A model generated the notes under the pieces. It searched no databases. It worked only from the letters and a program-made list of their open reading frames with translations, and was not told where the DNA came from. A program made the translations under genes and the position numbers. 64,000 nucleotides of DNA from G963666705 sp963666705 (lineage in GTDB: Bacteria; Pseudomonadota; Alphaproteobacteria; CADEGL01): the NCBI GenBank assembly GCA_963666705.2, contig CAXXKO010000026.1:386125-450124 (forward strand). Direction: 5' to 3'. This document shows, in pieces, positions 59,337-64,000 of the stretch. How positions within the stretch are numbered: the stretch's first letter is position 1; every line of letters begins with the position of its first letter.

Positions 59337-60788
59337 ATGGACATCCAAGACCAGAGTCTTTTCCGCCAGCAATGCTACATCGACGGCGCGTGGGCCGATG
59401 CCGATTCGGGCGGCACCATCCCGGTCACCAACCCGGCCGATGGCAGCCAGCTAGGCACCATTCCCAGGATGGGGGCCGACGAGACGCGGCGCGCCATCGA
59501 AGCGGCCAACGCGGCCTGGCCGGCCTGGCGCAAGACGACGGCGAAAGCGCGTGCCGCCATCCTGCGCAAGTGGTACGAGCTGATGATCGAGAACGCCGAC
59601 GACCTTGCGCGCATCATGACCATGGAGCAGGGCAAGCCACTCGCGGAATCCAAGGGCGAGATTGTCTATGGCGCCTCCTTCATCGAATGGTTCGCCGAGG
59701 AAGGCAAGCGCCTCTATGGCGACATCATCCCCCAGCACATGGGTGATCGCCGCATCGTGGTCATCAAGGAGCCCATCGGCGTCGTCGCCTCGATCACGCC
59801 GTGGAATTTCCCCAACGCCATGATCACGCGCAAATGCGGCCCCGCGCTCGCCGCCGGCTGCCCGGTGGTGGCCAAGCCGGCAACGGCCACGCCCTATTCG
59901 GCCCTCGCCCTCGCCGAGCTGGGCGAGCGCGCCGGCATCCCCAAGGGCGTCTTCAACGTGGTGACGGGCTCCTCGGGCGCCATCGGCGGCGAGATGACCT
60001 CGAACCCCATCGTGCGCAAGCTCACCTTCACGGGCTCGACCGAGATCGGCAAATTGCTCATGGAGCAGTGCGCCGCCACGGTCAAGAAGGTGTCCATGGA
60101 ATTGGGCGGCCACGCGCCCTTCATCGTTTTCGACGATGCCGACATGGACGCAGCCATCGAGGGGGCGATGCAGTCCAAGTACCGCAACATGGGCCAGACC
60201 TGTGTCTGCGCCAACCGCATGTACGCGCAGGACGGCATCTATGACGAGTTCACGTCCCGCCTCTCCCAGGCCGTGAGCGGCCTCAAGGTCGGCAACGGCC
60301 TCGAGGACGGCGTGACCCAGGGCCCGCTCATCGACATGGCGGCGGTGGAGAAGGTGGAGGAGCACATCGCCGACGCCGTGGGCAGGGGTGCCCGCGTCGT
60401 CGCCGGCGGCAGCCGGCACGACCTCGGCGGCTCCTACTTCCAGCCCACCGTGCTCGCCGACGTGCCGAGCGATGCGCTCATCACCAGCGAGGAGACCTTC
60501 GGCCCCGTGGCGCCGATCTACCGCTTCGAGGGCGAGGACGAGGTCGTCCGCATGGCCAACGACACGCCCTTCGGCCTGGCCTCTTACTTCTACACCCGCG
60601 ATATCGGGCGCGCCTGGCGGGTCTCGGAGGCGCTGGAGTACGGCATCGTCGGCCTCAACGTGGGTATCATCTCGACCGAGATCGCGCCTTTCGGCGGGGT
60701 CAAGGAATCGGGTGTCGGCCGCGAAGGCTCGCACTACGGCATCGACGAGTTCTGCGAGGTCAAATACATCTGCATGGGCGGCGTCTAG
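59337..60788 (+). CDS. gabD: NAD(P)-dependent succinate-semialdehyde dehydrogenase
   Basis: The 483-residue aldehyde dehydrogenase oxidises succinate semialdehyde, the last step of GABA breakdown, or a similar semialdehyde. Features are the cofactor-binding TPWNFPNAMITRKCGPALAAG, the catalytic Glu in VSMELGGHAPF, the nucleophile Cys in NMGQTCVCANRMY and the C-terminal GGVKESGVGREGSHYG. TFTGSTEIGKLL and EWFAEEGKRLYGD match the GabD subgroup. AGGAGGG precedes the ATG by seven bases. No aminotransferase gene is adjacent, so the exact pathway is not fixed. Confidence 0.92.
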   Translation: MDIQDQSLFRQQCYIDGAWADADSGGTIPVTNPADGSQLGTIPRMGADETRRAIEAANAAWPAWRKTTAKARAAILRKWYELMIENADDLARIMTMEQGKPLAESKGEIVYGASFIEWFAEEGKRLYGDIIPQHMGDRRIVVIKEPIGVVASITPWNFPNAMITRKCGPALAAGCPVVAKPATATPYSALALAELGERAGIPKGVFNVVTGSSGAIGGEMTSNPIVRKLTFTGSTEIGKLLMEQCAATVKKVSMELGGHAPFIVFDDADMDAAIEGAMQSKYRNMGQTCVCANRMYAQDGIYDEFTSRLSQAVSGLKVGNGLEDGVTQGPLIDMAAVEKVEEHIADAVGRGARVVAGGSRHDLGGSYFQPTVLADVPSDALITSEETFGPVAPIYRFEGEDEVVRMANDTPFGLASYFYTRDIGRAWRVSEALEYGIVGLNVGIISTEIAPFGGVKESGVGREGSHYGIDEFCEVKYICMGGV

Positions 60789-60875
60789 GACCCGGAGAAT
60801 TGGGGCATCGGGCGATATAGAGTCGAACGGTGCTCCATTCCCGCCGCACCTGAGTTGCAGCAGGGAGTTTGATTG

Positions 60876-61340
60876 ATGCCCCTGCCCCACGAGTTTATTG
60901 TGCAGGGTATTCCACGCAGCCAACAGACGCGGCTAAGATCAAGGTTACAAGCCTGGAAAACACGAGTTTCATCCCTTGCAAGACAAAGTTGGCCCAACCA
61001 AGACCCAGATAATGCAACGAAAATATCGGTGTATCTGTGCTATTTCTACACTAGAGATATATTAGATATTGACAATATTATTAAGCCAATTCTAGATTCT
61101 ATAATTGGAATTATTATAACGGAAGATAGATATATAGAACAAATTATTGCCAGAAAAAGCCCGATTTCTGGTTTGGCATTTAATAATCCGACACCTGCAA
61201 TTGCGTCGGGGATGCAGACTGGCGCGGATTTTGTTTACTTCAGCCGACATTCCCCATATACCATCCAAATTCGTGGAAATCGTACCACTTTCCCACCGCC
61301 AAGGGAACTGTATCCCCTATGCAGCCATCCGATGGCATGA
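60876..61340 (+). CDS. RusA-like Holliday junction resolvase family protein, end probably altered
   Basis: The 154-residue protein has the RusA fold motifs: IVQGIPRSQQTR at the start and the metal-binding LDIDNIIKPILDSIIGIIIT with Asp-Asn-Lys, then EDRYIEQI. RusA enzymes cut Holliday junctions, often in phages, but chromosomal copies occur. The gene is much richer in A and T than its neighbours, so it is probably acquired. The C-terminus after FVYFSRH looks unlike the family and may lie in an inserted element, because CCCCAT near 61252 could be an IS1380 end. AGGGAG precedes the ATG. Its partners are not visible. Confidence 0.7.
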   Translation: MPLPHEFIVQGIPRSQQTRLRSRLQAWKTRVSSLARQSWPNQDPDNATKISVYLCYFYTRDILDIDNIIKPILDSIIGIIITEDRYIEQIIARKSPISGLAFNNPTPAIASGMQTGADFVYFSRHSPYTIQIRGNRTTFPPPRELYPLCSHPMA

Positions 61341-61441
61341 TTTTGGTAATCGGCCCGCGCTTGGAAGGCCACTCGGTCATTTTTCTCGCCATCCAGACAC
61401 ACCTCTCCTGTCGCTTTCTCCTCGCCGTCGATTCCCTCGGC

Positions 61442-62791
61442 CTACGCCGGAGCGGGTCTTCGTCGCAGATCATCAATCAAGCTCAGGATTTTCCGGAACA
61501 GGTCCCTCGGCACCGCCACCTCAGCCAATTGGAACGTAACGTAGCGGCCATGTCGGACAACCTTGGCCCCGATCTTCACCAGCTTGTCGCGCAACGTCGT
61601 CATCGACCAGTGCTCCACCTCCTTCGGCAAAGCCAGTGTCCTCATGAAGTTGCCCAGATTGTAGGCCAGGGCGTGAAGCTGGAGCCGAACGGCATTGTTG
61701 CGGAACTTGCGACATGACAGACGGGTCCAGTTGATGGCGTTCTTGCCTTCCTTGATGTGCTGCTCCGCCGTGCCACGGTGATTATAGAACGCCACCACCC
61801 GCTTGGTAGGGCGCGACAGATTAGTGACGATGAAACCGACGCGAGGAACCAGCTCGCCGGGGTGCCACTCCACTTTGGCCACGACACGGCGCTTCTTGTT
61901 CCACGATCCGGCCTGATAGCTGAAGCTGGCGTGGAAACGGCGAACATGGTCGGGCGGGCGACCGACAGGTCGCGTAAGCAGATGGGCAATGTTCCGCTGG
62001 AGAATCGCGTTCGCTTTGAGGCGGATGACGTAGAGTAATCCCTCGGCTTCGAGATATTCGTATATCTCCGGTGAGGCGAAGGCGGCATCGCCACGAAAAT
62101 ACAGCCGCACCTTCCTTTCCTTATAGCGCATCACCACCGGCTCCAGAACATTCCGCCATCCGTCGGCACTGTGAACATTACCGGGGCGCAGGGAACATCT
62201 CTCCAAGTCGCCGAACTGGTTGAACAGGAATAGCGGATGGTAGCAGGTACAGCCGAAGTGACCATTGTACGCTGTTCCCTCTTGTTCGCCATGGGTCGGG
62301 CTGACGCTGCTGTCCATGTCGAGAATGATCATCTTCGGCGGATGGCGGTCATGAACCTTGTCGATCCACACCCCGTTCATGTCGACCAAGGCTTCAACGT
62401 TCTCGTCGGTGGCCAATAGCTCCGTCTCGAAGCGTCCCATCTGGCTGGTGGAAGCGGCCTGTCTTTCGATGGCCTTGCCGCCAACAATCCAGCGCATGGC
62501 GGGATCGCGTCCCAGACGGTCGGCGTCGTTCACATCGTCATAGCCGCCAAGGCGCCCGAAAACGGACTGGCGAAACTGACCCGTCTTGCCGTGCCATCCG
62601 TTCTTGCCGGTACGGCTATCCTGGAAAACACCCTCGGCCATCTCAGTCAGGCCGAGGGCATCGTCAAGCTCCCGGTAGGCGAGCAACCCGGCGTCAGAAG
62701 TAATCTTGGAACCGTGGAATTCAAGCTTCAAGCGACGGTCAAAATCGACCCGTAAACTGTCCCGTTTCGATTCACCCATCGGGTGTCCCAT
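61442..62791 (-). CDS. IS1380-family transposase
   Basis: The 449-residue protein is a DDE transposase of the IS1380 family. It has RRLKLEFHGSKITSDAGLL at the start, the first Asp in IILDMDSSVSPTHGEQEG, the second in LYFRGDAAFASPEIYEYLE and Glu in NHRGTAEQHIKEGKNAINW, ending SLIDDLRRRP. It is complete. Element ends are not certain: imperfect CCCCAT/ATGGGG ends near 61252 and 62884 are candidates, but no target duplication fits. It is less GC-rich than the core genes. Confidence 0.9.
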   Translation of the reverse strand: MGHPMGESKRDSLRVDFDRRLKLEFHGSKITSDAGLLAYRELDDALGLTEMAEGVFQDSRTGKNGWHGKTGQFRQSVFGRLGGYDDVNDADRLGRDPAMRWIVGGKAIERQAASTSQMGRFETELLATDENVEALVDMNGVWIDKVHDRHPPKMIILDMDSSVSPTHGEQEGTAYNGHFGCTCYHPLFLFNQFGDLERCSLRPGNVHSADGWRNVLEPVVMRYKERKVRLYFRGDAAFASPEIYEYLEAEGLLYVIRLKANAILQRNIAHLLTRPVGRPPDHVRRFHASFSYQAGSWNKKRRVVAKVEWHPGELVPRVGFIVTNLSRPTKRVVAFYNHRGTAEQHIKEGKNAINWTRLSCRKFRNNAVRLQLHALAYNLGNFMRTLALPKEVEHWSMTTLRDKLVKIGAKVVRHGRYVTFQLAEVAVPRDLFRKILSLIDDLRRRPAPA

Positions 62792-62933
62792 ACCTGCTGC
62801 TCCATCAATGCATCAACATATTGATTCTTATAGCAGAATTCCCATCACGGGGCATGGAATATCGAGTTCACTTGGGAAATGGGGGTTCAGAATTGTGGAC
62901 GCTGGCCCCAACCATGCGAGTTTGCCGATCGTC

Positions 62934-64000
62934 CCTATCCGGTTAATGCAGGTAGCGACCGAGTGTTCTTTATATGTTCGCTCTAAGGGTGTACTGTTCC
63001 CGCCTCTGAGGATTGGTCGGGAGACAGGGCATGAGCGGCTTGTTGACGTTCCAAGAGCGCTACCGAGACGAGGAATCGTGCATCCTGGCCTTGGCGGATC
63101 GACGCTGGCCGTCTGGGTTTGCGTGCGCCCGCTGCGGGCACCGGCGGGGCTATCGGCACAAGGCGCGGGCGCGCGTCTTCGAATGCGCGGCTTGCGGTCG
63201 TCAAGAGTCGGTGACGGCGGGAACCATCTTCCACCGCACCCGCACACCGTTGCCCAAATGGTTCCTGGCGGCGTGGTTGATGGGGCGGGACAAGCGCGGG
63301 GTCTCGGCCCTGTTCCTGGCGCGCGAGCTGGGGCTTCGCTATGAGACCGCATGGCTGATGGCTCACAAGCTGCGCCATGGCTTGGCGGAGCGGCCGGAGG
63401 CGTTGCTGGACGGCATGGTCGAGGTCGATGAGAGCTACTACGGCGGGCGCGGCAAGCCCGAGAGCCGGGGCCGCGGGATGGCCAATGCCAACAAGAGCCT
63501 GCTCGTGCTGGCGGTGGAGAAGGTGGCGGTGGCGCCGGGCAAGGGGGTCGAGGGCAGCGGCTTCGTCGCCGGCCGGGCGCGGCTTGCCATCCTGCCCCGG
63601 GCCAATGCCGAGCAGCTCGGCGGCTTCGTGCGGGCCGCCGTGACGCCGCGCGCGCGCCTGCTGACCGACGATTTCAAGGGCTATGCCGGGCTCGGCGCCG
63701 TCTACCGGCACCAGCCCACCGTCCAAGGCCAAGGCAAGAACGCCGAGACGCAGATGCCGATCATCCACGTCCTGTTCAGCAACCTCAAGACCTGGCTCAA
63801 CGGCACCTACCATGGCGTCAGCGCCAAGCACTTGCCGCGCTATGGTCGGGAATGGGCCTATCGCTTCAACCGCCGCCGGCGGATCGACGACCTCGGCGAC
63901 TTCGTCCTGAGCCGCGCCATGGCCCGGCCAACCATCACATACCGCCAGTTGATCCACGGTCTGCAACCCAACGACGCGCTACCTGCATTAACCGGATAGG
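62934..64000 (+). mobile_element. IS1595-family insertion sequence (1067 bp)
   Basis: A perfect 24-bp terminal inverted repeat starts CCTATCCGGTTAATGCAGGT at 62934 and closes at 63977-64000, the last base of the window. It encloses one transposase gene. The right flank is outside the window, so the expected 8-bp target duplication cannot be checked. Confidence 0.92.
63031..63999 (+). CDS. IS1595-family transposase
   Basis: The 322-residue protein has the N-terminal zinc ribbon CARCGHRRGYRHK with FECAACGRQESVT, then an ISXO2-like DDE domain: EVDESYYGGRGKPESRG, LLTDDFKGYAGLG and a C-terminal WAYRFNRRRRIDDLGDFVLS. This combination defines IS1595 transposases. I chose the ATG at 63031, which follows GGGAGACAGGGC; the frame is open six codons further. 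The stop codon lies inside the right terminal repeat. The gene is complete and may be active. Confidence 0.93.
   Translation: MSGLLTFQERYRDEESCILALADRRWPSGFACARCGHRRGYRHKARARVFECAACGRQESVTAGTIFHRTRTPLPKWFLAAWLMGRDKRGVSALFLARELGLRYETAWLMAHKLRHGLAERPEALLDGMVEVDESYYGGRGKPESRGRGMANANKSLLVLAVEKVAVAPGKGVEGSGFVAGRARLAILPRANAEQLGGFVRAAVTPRARLLTDDFKGYAGLGAVYRHQPTVQGQGKNAETQMPIIHVLFSNLKTWLNGTYHGVSAKHLPRYGREWAYRFNRRRRIDDLGDFVLSRAMARPTITYRQLIHGLQPNDALPALTG

Overview
The window is GC-rich chromosomal DNA from an alphaproteobacterium, most likely of the Rhodospirillales or a related order. The evidence is the gene set and its order: a DUF6111 gene next to the CCA-adding enzyme, petABC followed by mtaP, glmU-glmS, an AmmeMemoRadiSam fusion protein, and the codon bias. 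Genes are densely packed, often with ATGA or GTGA stop/start overlaps. Two stretches are clearly more AT-rich (about 17160-17260 and 60880-61340) and look acquired. The lineage is inference; no rRNA gene is present.

Layout. 1-2461: DUF6111, CCA tRNA nucleotidyltransferase and an SGNH hydrolase in one overlapping operon. 2771-6521 (minus): two paralogous secreted proteins, hemF, a class V aminotransferase and trmL. 6661-10222 (plus): the cytochrome bc1 operon petABC, then 5'-methylthioadenosine phosphorylase. 10640-14871: an aldolase/dehydrogenase fusion, a glyoxalase-like protein, a small lipoprotein and a Sel1 protein. 15216-17002: a frameshifted acyl-CoA dehydrogenase. 17259-19902: an unrecognised cluster made of a peptidoglycan-binding-like membrane protein, a small acidic protein and a tandem pair of 213-residue paralogs. 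19955-28172: an MttB-family methyltransferase with a phytanoyl-CoA dioxygenase, a MEMO-AMMECR1 fusion, a hybrid histidine kinase, an SRAP protein and an MDR oxidoreductase. 28400-41692: a frameshifted sigma-54 response regulator, then catabolic genes (FAH-family, class II aldolase, CoxL-like molybdoenzyme, MetF-like reductase, Dyp peroxidase, creatinase), a CAP-domain protein and a membrane histidine kinase. 42096-49277: an insertion-sequence cluster (tandem IS110 pair, IS21) with broken genes beside it. 49288-60788: amidase with flavin reductase, DMT exporter, serine hydrolase, tRNA-Val(CAC), RidA, phosphoglycolate phosphatase, glmU-glmS, a HAD hydrolase and a succinate-semialdehyde-type dehydrogenase. 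60876-64000: a RusA-like resolvase, an IS1380-type transposase and a complete IS1595-type element.

Functional themes. Respiration (bc1), heme synthesis and cell-wall precursor synthesis (GlmU, GlmS) form the core. The accessory genes lean towards small methylated or nitrogenous organic compounds: creatinase, an MttB homolog with PhyH, an amidase with flavin reductase, a semialdehyde dehydrogenase and a DmdC-like acyl-CoA dehydrogenase. IS elements, several broken genes and many dispersed palindromic repeats point to an actively rearranging genome; a host-associated life is possible but not shown.

The most striking non-gene signals are: (i) a family of about 270-bp foldback elements whose terminal CTAG supplies the TAG stop codon of the neighbouring gene in all three copies; (ii) a hairpin repeat present twice with compensatory base changes; (iii) a head-to-tail IS110 dimer whose noncoding ends differ in a small cluster and whose start codon directly follows a Shine-Dalgarno-masking inverted repeat; (iv) an amidohydrolase-like gene that is intact except for two in-frame amber codons.
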